Numbered from the stretch's first letter, positions 1-7,488 are shown. The stretch is 20,203 nt of DNA from Clostridia bacterium (GCA_017614275.1 JAGACE010000239.1:1-20203); one strand, 5' to 3'. Made by a program: numbers and translations. Notes: generated from the sequence alone by a model not told the origin.

Positions 1-863
1 ACGTGGTGCTGCGGCTCCGTCTGCCCCGGGCGCTGGCCGCCATCCTGCTCGGCGGGGCGCTGGCCCTGTCCGGCTATCTGCTGCAGACGTTTTTCCACAA
101 CCCCATCGCGGGGCCCTTCATCCTGGGTATCTCGTCCGGGGCGAAACTGACGGTGGCGGCGGCCATGATCTTCTCGCTCAGCCGCACCCACTACCTCGGA
201 GCCGCCGGCATGGTGGTGGCCGCGTTCGTCGGCGCCATGATGTCCATGGGCTTCGTCCTGCTGCTGTCCCGGGTCGTGGAACGCATGTCGGTGCTCATCA
301 TCGCCGGCGTCATGATCGGATACCTGTGCTCCGCGCTGACCGAGTTTTTGATCACCTTCGCGGCGGACGAGGACATCGTCCAGCTGCACTTCTGGTCGGT
401 CGGCAGCTTCTCCGGCATCGCCCTGACGGACGTGCTGGTCATGGCCGTCGTGGTCATCCTCTGCTTTGTGGGGGTCCTGATGCTGGCCAAACAGATCAGC
501 GCCTACCGGATGGGGGCCACCTACGCCTCCAGCGTCGGCGTGGACGTCAAGCGCTTCCGGATCCTCCTGGTGCTGCTCTCCAGCATACTGGCGGCCACGG
601 TCACCGCGTTCGCGGGCCCCATCTCCTTTGTGGGCATCGCCGTGCCGCAGCTGGTCCAGAGCCTCCTGAACTCGTCTGAGCCGCGGAAGGTCATCCCTGC
701 CTGCGCGCTGGGCGGCGCCTGTTTCTGCCTGCTCTGCGACCTGCTGGCCCGGACCATGTTCGCTCCGACGGAGCTGAGCATCAGCACGGTCACCGCCGTG
801 TTCGGCGCGCCGGTCGTCATCTGGATCCTGGTCAAACGACAGAAGGGGAGGGAGAGCGTATGA
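1..863 (+). CDS. FecCD-family ABC transporter permease (5' end outside window)
   Basis: This is an integral-membrane permease of the BtuC/FecCD type, which imports iron-siderophore, heme or cobalamin together with an ATPase and a binding protein. The frame is open from the window edge; the first full codon is at 3. The visible 286 residues begin inside the family's most conserved block (RLPR, then ALALSG, HNPIAGP, LGISSGA), which in full proteins follows a first membrane helix. About 50 N-terminal residues are therefore missing, and the GTG at 3 is not the true start. Several further hydrophobic segments follow, and the family's GPISFVGIAVPQ coupling segment lies near residues 203-214. The stop overlaps the ATPase start (ATGA), so the two are translationally coupled. 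Family assignment is firm. The substrate is unknown; the nearby NEAT-like proteins favour iron or heme. Confidence 0.93.
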   Translation, partial: VVLRLRLPRALAAILLGGALALSGYLLQTFFHNPIAGPFILGISSGAKLTVAAAMIFSLSRTHYLGAAGMVVAAFVGAMMSMGFVLLLSRVVERMSVLIIAGVMIGYLCSALTEFLITFAADEDIVQLHFWSVGSFSGIALTDVLVMAVVVILCFVGVLMLAKQISAYRMGATYASSVGVDVKRFRILLVLLSSILAATVTAFAGPISFVGIAVPQLVQSLLNSSEPRKVIPACALGGACFCLLCDLLARTMFAPTELSISTVTAVFGAPVVIWILVKRQKGRESV

Positions 864-1624
864 GTGAAACCAAAAACTCCCTGCTCCGCGCGGAACAGCT
901 GACCGTGGGCTACGAGGGCGTGCCTGTCGTCGGCCCGGTGGATCTGGAGATCCGCAAAGGCGAGATCTTCACCCTCATCGGTCCCAACGGCGCCGGCAAA
1001 ACGACCCTGCTGAAGACCCTGGCACACCAGCTGGAACCGGTGGCCGGCACCGTCTTCCTGAACGAAGAGGAGATCGCCGGCCGGAAACCGACCGAACTGG
1101 CCAAAGAGATGGCCGTGGTCTTCTCCAACGCCCTGAAACCGGACCGGATGACCTGTAAGGAATCCGTTGCCGTCGGGCGCTATCCGTACACCGGACGCTT
1201 CGGCACGCTGTCGGACGAAGACGAGGCCGTCATCCAACGTTCGATGGAACAGGTGCATGTGGCCGACCTGGCCGACCGCTCCTTCGACGCGATCAGCGAC
1301 GGTCAGCGCCAGCGGGTCGTCCTGGCCCGGGCGCTCTGCCAGGAGCCGGACATCCTGCTGCTCGACGAGCCGACGACCTTCCTGGACATCCGCTGGAAGG
1401 CGGAATTCCTGAAGGCGCTGCGGGATCTCTCCGAGAACGACGGTCTGACCGTGGTCCTGACCCTGCACGAACTGGACCTGGCGCAAAAGGTCTCGGACCG
1501 CGTGGCCTGTGTCAGAGGCCACACGCTCGACCGCGTCGGGACGCCGGAGAAAGTCTTCTCCGGAACGTACATCGCCGACCTGTTCGAGCTGGACCCCGAG
1601 AGCTACCGCCGGTGGTTCGAATGA
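860..1624 (+). CDS. FecE/BtuD-type ABC transporter ATP-binding protein
   Basis: This 254-residue cytoplasmic ATPase would energise the overlapping FecCD permease. Walker A is GPNGAGKT at 41-48, the signature is ISDGQRQRV at 145-153 (LSGGQ in most ABC proteins), Walker B is ILLLDE at 165-170, the D-loop is around FLD at 174-176, and the switch histidine is H203. The segment after Walker A reads AVVFSN at about 85-90, so the usual Q-loop glutamine appears to be replaced by Ser or Asn. The block GRYPYTG at 106-112 is typical of iron/cobalamin importer ATPases. The start overlaps the upstream stop by 4 bp. Transcription ends at the hairpin right after the stop. Family is sure; the transported compound is inferred only. 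Confidence 0.94.
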   Translation: MSETKNSLLRAEQLTVGYEGVPVVGPVDLEIRKGEIFTLIGPNGAGKTTLLKTLAHQLEPVAGTVFLNEEEIAGRKPTELAKEMAVVFSNALKPDRMTCKESVAVGRYPYTGRFGTLSDEDEAVIQRSMEQVHVADLADRSFDAISDGQRQRVVLARALCQEPDILLLDEPTTFLDIRWKAEFLKALRDLSENDGLTVVLTLHELDLAQKVSDRVACVRGHTLDRVGTPEKVFSGTYIADLFELDPESYRRWFE

Positions 1625-1634
1625 TACGAAGAAC

Positions 1635-1670
1635 CGTCTCTGCCGCTTGTTTACGGCAGAGGCGTTTTTT
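1635..1670 (+). terminator. Rho-independent terminator after the ABC genes
   Basis: An 11-bp stem (1635-1645 with 1654-1664, one G-T wobble; core CTCTGCCG/CGGCAGAG) encloses an 8-nt loop and is followed at once by six T. It starts 10 bp after the ATPase stop codon. It overlaps the promoter of the next gene. Confidence 0.9.
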
Positions 1671-1678
1671 GTTATAAT
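1650..1678 (+). promoter_or_regulatory. Sigma-A-type promoter embedded in the terminator
   Basis: A -35-like TTTACG (1650-1655) lies in the terminator loop and 3' arm. After exactly 17 bp comes a perfect -10 TATAAT (1673-1678) in the T-rich tail. The predicted start of transcription is near 1685, and the ATG of the NEAT-like gene is at 1712 with AGGAG at 1698-1702. The -10 and spacing are strong, the -35 moderate. Confidence 0.72.
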
Positions 1679-1711
1679 TTTTTCGACTGATAACGACAGG
1701 AGACAAGTTCT

Positions 1712-2212
1712 ATGAAACGATTCTTTTATTGTCTGGCGCTTATGCTGACCCTGGTCTTTCTGCAGACCACCGCTCTGCTCCCGCTCAGTTTCGCGGCGGG
1801 TCCGGAACCGGTGTCCTTCCGCGACGGGGACGGCATGTACACCGTCCGTTTCTCGCTCAAAGGGGGAGACGGCAAGGAGACCCTGCACACCCCGGCCACG
1901 CTCAATGTGACCGACGGGAAGGCTTACGCCATCATCACCTGGGACAGCGGCACGTATCAGACGCTGACCCTGGACGGGAAGACGTTCAAGACGTCCGGCA
2001 CGGAGAAGAACGCCCGGTTCGAGATCCCGGTGACGGCGTTTGACGAGCCCATGACCATCGTGATGAACGATACGGACGAGTATCAGATCACTTTCGACAA
2101 GAGCAGCGTCTCCTCCAACATGATGATGGGCATCCTGATCGGCGGCACCGCGCTGTTCATCGCCTTCATCCTGGGGACCCGGTACTACATGCGCCGCAAA
2201 CACGGGCGCTGA
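1712..2212 (+). CDS. Membrane-anchored NEAT-like protein (probable heme/iron binding), copy 1
   Basis: A 166-residue exported protein. Residues 1-29 form a signal peptide ending near FAA. Residues 38-128 form one beta-rich domain. A C-terminal membrane helix spans about 136-156, followed by a short basic cytoplasmic tail (RRKHGR). The domain pattern (DGMYTV, LKGGDG, DGKAYAIITW, Y82, LDGK, FEIPVTAFD) resembles NEAT / iron-transport-associated domains of Clostridia, as I remember that family. Those sit beside FecCD-type transporters and bind heme or pass iron. No LPXTG motif is seen; anchoring is by the membrane helix. AGGAG at 1698-1702 supports the ATG. The next gene is a paralogue 15 bp downstream. 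The fold assignment is from pattern memory and heme binding is inferred. Confidence 0.72.
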   Translation: MKRFFYCLALMLTLVFLQTTALLPLSFAAGPEPVSFRDGDGMYTVRFSLKGGDGKETLHTPATLNVTDGKAYAIITWDSGTYQTLTLDGKTFKTSGTEKNARFEIPVTAFDEPMTIVMNDTDEYQITFDKSSVSSNMMMGILIGGTALFIAFILGTRYYMRRKHGR

Positions 2213-2227
2213 GAAAGGAGCGGTACC

Positions 2228-2752
2228 ATGCGGAAAACGATCTCGGCGATCTTCGCCGTCCTGCTGATGCTGTGCCTCTCTCTGAGCGCCACGGTGAGCT
2301 TCGCGGCGGACAAGGCCGTTCCTGCGGCGCTCAACAAGAAAGACGGATCCTACACCGTCCCGCTGGAACTGAAGGGCGGGGACGCGGACGCCTCGGTGGA
2401 GGAGCCGGTGTTCCTGAAGGTCGCGGACGGGAAGGGCTATGCCACCCTCACCTGGAGCGGCGTCTCCTACGATGCGCTGATCGTGGACGGGGAGAGCTTT
2501 GCTCCGACACAGACCGGCAGCGTGAACTCGTTCGAGATCCCGGTCACCGCCTTTGACAAAGCCATGAGAGTGACCGCCGTCAAAGACGGGGAAGAGGTCG
2601 AATACGGGATGACCTTCTCCACCGGAGGGATCCACAAGGTCCGGACCATCAAAGACTACCTGCTCGTGGTGGCCGCCATGTTCGCGGTCTTCCTGATCGC
2701 GGTCCTGGTCTCCATCCGCCGGATGAAAGCGGCACCCGAAAAAGAAGCATAA
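2228..2752 (+). CDS. Membrane-anchored NEAT-like protein (probable heme/iron binding), copy 2
   Basis: A 174-residue paralogue of the preceding gene with the same layout: signal peptide at 1-27 (cleavage near SFA/AD), one domain at about 38-131, membrane helix at about 144-163, and a short charged tail. Shared landmarks are DGSYTV, LKGGDA, ADGKGYATLTW, SYDALIVDGESF and FEIPVTAFD. The SYDALIVDG segment is closer to what I recall as the family pattern (YDYMIVDG) than copy 1 is, so the two may differ in ligand or redox state handled. AAAGGAG at 2214-2220 supports the ATG. It shares a transcript with copy 1 and ends before a terminator at 2761. A role in passing heme or iron toward the transporter is an inference. 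Confidence 0.72.
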   Translation: MRKTISAIFAVLLMLCLSLSATVSFAADKAVPAALNKKDGSYTVPLELKGGDADASVEEPVFLKVADGKGYATLTWSGVSYDALIVDGESFAPTQTGSVNSFEIPVTAFDKAMRVTAVKDGEEVEYGMTFSTGGIHKVRTIKDYLLVVAAMFAVFLIAVLVSIRRMKAAPEKEA

Positions 2753-2760
2753 GGAAAGAC

Positions 2761-2790
2761 AGAAAAGGGGCTCCCGGTCCCTTTTCTTTT
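2761..2790 (+). terminator. Rho-independent terminator after the NEAT-like genes
   Basis: A perfect 9-bp stem AGAAAAGGG (2761-2769) with CCCTTTTCT (2779-2787) encloses a 9-nt loop and is followed by TTT. A-rich and T-rich flanks would let it work in both directions. It lies 8 bp after the stop codon. Only 40 bp separate it from the next start codon, and I see no clear promoter there. Confidence 0.85.
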
Positions 2791-2830
2791 GGACGACAAA
2801 CTGGTCAAACCAAACAGGGAGGGAACGTCA

Positions 2831-4372
2831 GTGAGTTTCTACAAAGACCACTATCAGGTGGTCATCATCGGCGGCGGACTCGCCGGCATGGCCTGTGCGC
2901 TGCGGCTCCAGAAGTGGGGGATCAGAGATATCCTGATCCTGGAAAAACACAATCTGCCGGGCGGTCTGGCCACCGACTTCGTGCGCGATGAGTTCGAGAT
3001 CGAAGCCACGCTGCACGAGATGATGTCCATCGGAGACGAAAAAGACCGGCTGAAGGTCGGCGCCTTCTTCGACGAGATGGGCGTGGACATCGACTGGCTG
3101 AAAGTGCCGGAGTGTTACCGGGTCGTCATCCCGAGCGAGGGCATCGACACCACCATCCACGACGGCTATGAACGGGCGGCAAGAGATCTGGACGAGGCGG
3201 TCCCGGGCTGTTACGACAAAGCTTTGGACTTCATCAAAATGATGCGCCGGGTCTACGACAGCATGAACTATCTGTCCACCCACGAAGTCAGCAAAGTCAA
3301 AATGCTGATGGACCACACGGACTTCGTGCGCACCCTCGGTTACAGCGCCTCGGAAGTCATGGCGGCCTGCGGCATCGACGGCCGTCTGAAAGAACTGCTG
3401 ACGCCGTACTGGATCTACGTCGGCAACCCGCTCGACGACCTGCCCTTCACCATCTACGCCTTCCTGATGGCGGACTACCTGACAGGCTCCTATGTCTGTC
3501 GGGGCTATTCCCATGAGATGTCCATGAAGATGGAGCGCAGAGTGGAGGAGAACGGCGCCCAGTTCGAGTTCCGCCAGGAAGTCGAGAAGATCCTCGTGAA
3601 AGACGGGAAGGTCACCGGGGTCCGGACGGCCCGGGGAGATGAGATCTCCGCGGATTACGTCATCTCCGCCGCGTACCCCAACAAGGTCTATACCCAGATG
3701 ATCGAGCCCGCCTCCGAAGTCCCGGAGGGCGCCATCAAAATGATCAACGCCCGGCGGATCTCCGTGTGCCCGGTCTCCATCATCCTGGTGCTGGAGGGCA
3801 CGCCGGAAGAGAACGGCATCAGGAACTATTCCACGTTCTCGGGCGATACGCTCGACACGAACGCCATCTGGCAGAACGGTCTGAACCTGACCGAGCCCTA
3901 CAACTACATCACCACCATCTGTCTCAACTACGCGAACCCCGACTGTGTGCCGGAGGGCTACACCCAGCTGTCCATCACGTCGCTGCAGCTGGTCAACGCC
4001 TTTGAGAGCATCACGGAGGACGAGTACTTCGACCTGAAACGGCGGCTCGCAGGCGAGATGATCGAAAAGTGCCTGGAGGTCACAAAGGTCGACTTCCGGG
4101 ACCGCATCGTGGAACTGGAAGTCGAAACCCCGATGACGATCGCCCATTATGTCGGCGCCTGGAAGGGGAGCATCTACGGCTATTCGCACTCCATGGACGA
4201 CCACGCGGTCGCCCGCAAGCAGATGCCCGGCGCGGAGGACTTCATTCAGGGTCTGTACTTTGCCGGCGCGCATTCCATCTCCGGCGACGGCATGGGCCCT
4301 GCCATCACGAACGGTCAGGCGGCCGCCAAAGCCGTCCATGACGATCTGGAAGGAAAGGGGGCGGCAAAATGA
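2831..4372 (+). CDS. FAD-dependent oxidoreductase, CrtI / retinol-saturase-like
   Basis: A 513-residue flavoprotein of the phytoene desaturase / retinol 13,14-reductase superfamily. The N-terminal Rossmann motif is IIGGGLAG at 12-19, followed by the ribose-binding acid and GG motif (LEKHNLPGG, 37-45). The C-terminal FAD segment is GLYFAGAHS with GDGMGPAITNG near 473-496. Length and both ends match the family. I chose GTG at 2831 because GGGAGG sits 8 bp upstream; an in-frame TTG at 2789 lies in the terminator tail and lacks a site. The stop overlaps the reductase gene (ATGA), so the two are probably made together. No signal peptide is seen, so it should act in the cytoplasm or at the membrane face. 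Substrate unknown: the superfamily saturates or desaturates polyenes and other hydrophobic molecules. Confidence 0.88.
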   Translation: MSFYKDHYQVVIIGGGLAGMACALRLQKWGIRDILILEKHNLPGGLATDFVRDEFEIEATLHEMMSIGDEKDRLKVGAFFDEMGVDIDWLKVPECYRVVIPSEGIDTTIHDGYERAARDLDEAVPGCYDKALDFIKMMRRVYDSMNYLSTHEVSKVKMLMDHTDFVRTLGYSASEVMAACGIDGRLKELLTPYWIYVGNPLDDLPFTIYAFLMADYLTGSYVCRGYSHEMSMKMERRVEENGAQFEFRQEVEKILVKDGKVTGVRTARGDEISADYVISAAYPNKVYTQMIEPASEVPEGAIKMINARRISVCPVSIILVLEGTPEENGIRNYSTFSGDTLDTNAIWQNGLNLTEPYNYITTICLNYANPDCVPEGYTQLSITSLQLVNAFESITEDEYFDLKRRLAGEMIEKCLEVTKVDFRDRIVELEVETPMTIAHYVGAWKGSIYGYSHSMDDHAVARKQMPGAEDFIQGLYFAGAHSISGDGMGPAITNGQAAAKAVHDDLEGKGAAK

Positions 4373-5592
4373 GCTTCGGTGTCAATGTCAAAGGATTCCT
4401 GAAAGACGTCAAAGGCGTCGACCGCATCGTCGAGGCCAGAGAGTCGAAGTGGGCGAACGCCCCGACCACCGTGAACGAGGCCAATCGCCGGGACCCCATC
4501 CGGGAACTGGCAGACCTGCTGCACCCGGCCGCTATGAGAGTTCGGCTCGTCTCCGTGAGGGACGCGTCTCCCACCGCGAAGACCTTCCGCTTCGTCAGTG
4601 AAGACGGCCACATCCCGGTGTTCCAGAGCGGGCAGTATGTGAACTTCCGCCTGAAAATCGGCGACAGCGAACTGACCCGGCCCTACTCGATCTCTTCGGC
4701 TCCGTACGAGGGCAGAGGGGAAGACGGTTTCTTTGAGATCACCGTCCGCCGCAACCGCCCGTACCTGGTCCCGGACTGGTTCTTTGAGCAGGTGTCCGTG
4801 GGCGATGTACTCGACGCGAACCTGCCGTTCGGCTCGTTCTACTACGAGCCCCTGCGGGACTCCAAACACGTCGTGGCCCTGGCCGGCGGCTCCGGCATCG
4901 CGCCCTTCTGCTCGCTGGCGAAGGAAGTGGCGAACGGCAAACTGGAGAAGGTGGAGCTGACCATCCTCTACGGCTCCGTGAAGGCCGACGACATCGTCCT
5001 GAAGGACGAGCTGGAGGCCGTCGCCGCGGCCTGTGACCGCGTCCGCGTGGTCCACGTCCTCTCGGACGACCCGGACTGGGACGGGGAGAAGGGTTTCCTG
5101 ACGGCGGACCTCATCAAAAAGTACACGCCCGGTCCGGACGACCGGGGCAGAGAGGCCACCTACCTGTTCTGCGGCCCGTACCTCATGTGGAAGGCCGTGA
5201 AGGAGGCTCTGGCGGAACTCGGCGTGGAACGCCGCCGCTTCCGCTGCGACGTCATCAACAATCCGGCCGACGTCACACAGCTGCCCGGCTATCCGAAGGG
5301 CGCCGAGGAGAAGACGTATCTCATCCGTGTCCTGCGGGGCATTCAGGAAGACGTCATCACGGCGGTCGGGAACGAGCCGGTCGCGGTGGCTCTGGAACGC
5401 GCAGGGATCAAGCTCGACACCCACTGCCGCAACGGCGAATGCGGGTTCTGCCGCAGTCAGCTGCTCTCGGGCGATGTGTTCGTCAGCCCCGTCGGCGACG
5501 GCCGCCGGCTCATGGACAAAGAGATGGGCTGGTTCCATCCCTGCTCCAGCTGGCCCCTGTCCGACCTGACGATCAAGGTGCCGATCTTATAA
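4369..5592 (+). CDS. FAD/NAD(P)-binding 2Fe-2S reductase (electron supply for the FAD enzyme)
   Basis: A 407-residue soluble reductase with three modules, like dioxygenase or CDP-deoxyglucoseen reductases. Residues 1-55 are an N-terminal extension. The FAD domain has RPYSIS at 104-109. The NAD(P) domain has LAGGSGIAPF at 171-180 and FCGP at 267-270. The C-terminal ferredoxin domain has Cys353, Cys358, Cys361 and Cys392 in the plant-type CX4CX2C...C spacing. Such enzymes pass electrons from NAD(P)H through FAD to 2Fe-2S and on to a partner. The 4-bp overlap with the CrtI-like gene makes that protein the obvious partner, but this is inferred. The extension before the FAD domain has no motif I know. 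There is no clear T-tailed terminator after the stop, only the palindrome at 5626-5656. Confidence 0.9.
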   Translation: MSFGVNVKGFLKDVKGVDRIVEARESKWANAPTTVNEANRRDPIRELADLLHPAAMRVRLVSVRDASPTAKTFRFVSEDGHIPVFQSGQYVNFRLKIGDSELTRPYSISSAPYEGRGEDGFFEITVRRNRPYLVPDWFFEQVSVGDVLDANLPFGSFYYEPLRDSKHVVALAGGSGIAPFCSLAKEVANGKLEKVELTILYGSVKADDIVLKDELEAVAAACDRVRVVHVLSDDPDWDGEKGFLTADLIKKYTPGPDDRGREATYLFCGPYLMWKAVKEALAELGVERRRFRCDVINNPADVTQLPGYPKGAEEKTYLIRVLRGIQEDVITAVGNEPVAVALERAGIKLDTHCRNGECGFCRSQLLSGDVFVSPVGDGRRLMDKEMGWFHPCSSWPLSDLTIKVPIL

Positions 5593-5618
5593 AATTTCCC
5601 TATATAATAAAATAATTC

Positions 5619-5647
5619 TTGTTACTGCCCCAAAAGTGTGCTATACT
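5619..5647 (+). promoter_or_regulatory. rpsB-tsf promoter
   Basis: TTGTTA (5619-5624), 17 bp, TATACT (5642-5647). Transcription should start near 5654, giving a leader of about 110 nt. The spacer and -10 lie inside a perfect inverted repeat. A second TATAAT at 5603-5608 lacks a convincing -35. Confidence 0.75.
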
Positions 5648-5656
5648 TTTGGGGCA
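5626..5656. repeat. Perfect 12-bp inverted repeat overlapping the rpsB promoter
   Basis: TGCCCCAAAAGT (5626-5637) and ACTTTTGGGGCA (5645-5656) are exact reverse complements with a 7-bp centre that contains part of the -10. No T tract follows on either strand, which argues against a normal intrinsic terminator. It may be an operator, or an unusual terminator for the upstream redox genes. I cannot decide from sequence. Confidence 0.8.
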
Positions 5657-5763
5657 AATCGCACGCAGGGTGCTTCTCCCGAGGGTGCATCGCCCACAGA
5701 AAACGGCGGTGTTACGGGACGTATGAGCCTTGCGGAGGTTCAAAACTCAAGGAGGAAAAAACA
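5654..5763 (+). promoter_or_regulatory. rpsB 5' leader with possible structured RNA
   Basis: The leader can form small hairpins GCAC/GTGC (5661-5664 with 5670-5673), GGGTG/CGCCC (5683-5687 with 5691-5695) and GAGCCT/AGGTTC (5725-5730 with 5736-5741). In an alternative fold, CCTTG (5728-5732) pairs with CAAGG (5748-5752), which covers part of the AAGGAGG ribosome binding site. The repeat GGGTGC occurs twice. Ribosomal protein leaders are often autoregulatory, but I do not recognise this as a named motif. Confidence 0.4.
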
Positions 5764-6516
5764 ATGTCAGTAGTATCCATGAAACAGTTGCTGGAAGCCG
5801 GTGTCCATTTCGGACATCAGACCAGAAGATGGAACCCGAAGATGGCTCCGTACATCTTCACCGAGCGCAACGGTATCTACATCATCGACCTGCAGAAGAC
5901 CGTTCGCAAGCTGGAGGACGCCTACAACTTCGTGCGCGACCTCTCCGCCGACAACGGCACCCTGCTCTTCGTCGGTACCAAGAAGCAGGCTCAGGACTCC
6001 ATCCGGGAAGAGGCTTCCCGCGCCGGCATGCCTTATGTCAACGCCAGATGGCTCGGCGGCATGCTCACCAACTTCAAGACCATCCAGAACCGCATCAAGA
6101 GACTCCAGCAGCTCAAGACCATGAAAGAGGACGGCACCTTCGATCTTCTGACCAAGAAGGAAGCTGCCAAACTCGATCTGGAGATCGAAAAGCTTGAAAA
6201 GTTCCTCGGCGGTATCGTCGGCATGAAGAAGATCCCCGACGCCCTGTTCGTCGTCGACCCGCGCAAAGAGCGCATCGCGGTCGCCGAAGCGCATAAGCTG
6301 GGCATCCCGATCATCGCCATCGTCGACACCAACTGCGATCCCGACGAGATCGACTATGTCATCCCCGGCAACGACGACGCCATCCGCGCGGTCCGGCTCA
6401 TCTCCGGCGCCATGGCAGACGCCGTCATCGAAGGCCGCGGCGGCGTCCAGGACACCGAAGCGGAACCCGTTGCCGAAGCGGAAGTCGAAGAAGCAGAAGC
6501 TGCTGAAGAAGAATAA
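5764..6516 (+). CDS. rpsB: 30S ribosomal protein S2
   Basis: A 250-residue small-subunit ribosomal protein. Hallmarks are [19 protein letters not shown] at 9-27, [20 protein letters not shown], and [22 protein letters not shown]. The C-terminus is an acidic Glu/Ala tail, common in Clostridia and Bacilli. ATG 5764 is preceded by AAGGAGG at 5749-5755; the in-frame GTG at 5638 falls in the promoter and is rejected. tsf follows after 17 bp, the conserved order in bacteria. Confidence 0.99.
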   Translation: MSVVSMKQLLEAGVHFGHQTRRWNPKMAPYIFTERNGIYIIDLQKTVRKLEDAYNFVRDLSADNGTLLFVGTKKQAQDSIREEASRAGMPYVNARWLGGMLTNFKTIQNRIKRLQQLKTMKEDGTFDLLTKKEAAKLDLEIEKLEKFLGGIVGMKKIPDALFVVDPRKERIAVAEAHKLGIPIIAIVDTNCDPDEIDYVIPGNDDAIRAVRLISGAMADAVIEGRGGVQDTEAEPVAEAEVEEAEAAEEE

Positions 6517-6533
6517 ACAGGAGGACGAAGACA

Positions 6534-7463
6534 ATGAGTTTTACTGCACAGGACGTAAAAGCCCTTCGTGAAAAGACCGGCGTCGGCATGATGGAGTGCA
6601 AGAAGGCACTCGTCGAAGCGGACGGCGATATGGATAAAGCGATCGACGTTCTCCGCGAAAGAGGACTTGCCGCTTCCGTCAAGAAATCCGGCCGCACCGC
6701 CGCTGACGGCGTGGTCTATGCCTACACCGATGAGGCCGCCAAAGTCTCCGTGCTCGTCGAGGTCAACTCCGAGACCGACTTTGTCGCCAAGAATGAAAAG
6801 TTCCAGGCGTTCGTCGCCGATGTCGCCAAGACCATCGCTGCCGAAGATCCGGCCGATGTCGAGGCTCTGGAAGAGATGAAACTGGCCGGCTCCGACCGGA
6901 CCGTCAAAGAGACCGTCCAGGATCTGGTCCTCGCCATCGGCGAGAACATGAAGATCCGCCGGTTCGTCCGCACCGAAGGCATCGTCAGCTCCTACATCCA
7001 CATGGGCGGAGCCGTCGGCGTCCTCGTCAACTTTGACACGGACGACGCCACCGCCGCCACCGACGACTTCAAGGCCATGGGCAAGGACGTCGCCATGCAG
7101 ATCGCGGCGATGAGCCCCTCGTATCTCGACCCGGCTTCCGTGCCGGCCGAGGTCCTCGACCACGAGACCGAGATCCTGAAGGCCCAGATGAGAGAAGACC
7201 CGAAGATGGCCAACAAGCCGGAACAGGTCCTCGCCAACATCGTCAAGGGCAAGCTTGGCAAGTACTACAAAGAGAACTGCCTGCTGAACCAGGAATTCGT
7301 CAAGGCGGAGAACCATGAAGACGTCGCGGCTTACGTCGCGTCCGTCGCCAAGAAACTCGGCACCGACATCAAAGTCACCGGTTTCACCCGCTATGCCAAG
7401 GGCGAAGGCATCGAGAAGAAGGAAGAAAACTTCGCGGCCGAGATCGCCAGCATGGTGAAATAA
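6534..7463 (+). CDS. tsf: Translation elongation factor Ts
   Basis: A 309-residue guanine-nucleotide exchange factor for EF-Tu. The first EF-Ts signature is present as LREKTGVGMMECKKAL (usually TGAGMM) near 11-26. The second block is VEVNSETDFVAKNEKF near 75-90. The length, close to 300, agrees with clostridial and proteobacterial EF-Ts. AGGAGG at 6519-6524 supports the ATG. It is cotranscribed with rpsB and ends at a strong hairpin. The usual downstream pyrH-frr pair is absent; a penicillin-binding protein gene follows instead. Confidence 0.99.
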   Translation: MSFTAQDVKALREKTGVGMMECKKALVEADGDMDKAIDVLRERGLAASVKKSGRTAADGVVYAYTDEAAKVSVLVEVNSETDFVAKNEKFQAFVADVAKTIAAEDPADVEALEEMKLAGSDRTVKETVQDLVLAIGENMKIRRFVRTEGIVSSYIHMGGAVGVLVNFDTDDATAATDDFKAMGKDVAMQIAAMSPSYLDPASVPAEVLDHETEILKAQMREDPKMANKPEQVLANIVKGKLGKYYKENCLLNQEFVKAENHEDVAAYVASVAKKLGTDIKVTGFTRYAKGEGIEKKEENFAAEIASMVK

Positions 7464-7488
7464 GACCCGGAACGGGCTGAAAAAAGAG

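Noticed and set aside
521..2635. Long minus-strand open frame of 704 codons
   Set aside because: It lies opposite four clear + strand genes, its product is rich in Arg, Gly, His and Val without motifs, and such frames are expected in GC-rich coding DNA. The same holds for 2828-4339, 7573-9786, 10434-12905, 12927-14039, 15827-17179 and 18763-20196.
5603..5608. TATAAT as the rpsB promoter
   Set aside because: No acceptable -35 lies 16-18 bp upstream; TTGTTA/TATACT at 5619-5647 is better.
5638..5763. N-terminal extension of rpsB from GTG 5638
   Set aside because: It would start inside the promoter; S2 proteins begin near the ATG at 5764, which has a strong ribosome binding site.
7451..7482. 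CCCG/CGGG hairpin just after tsf as a separate terminator
   Set aside because: Only 4 bp with a 3-nt loop and an A-rich, not T-rich, tail; the hairpin at 7496-7522 is far better.
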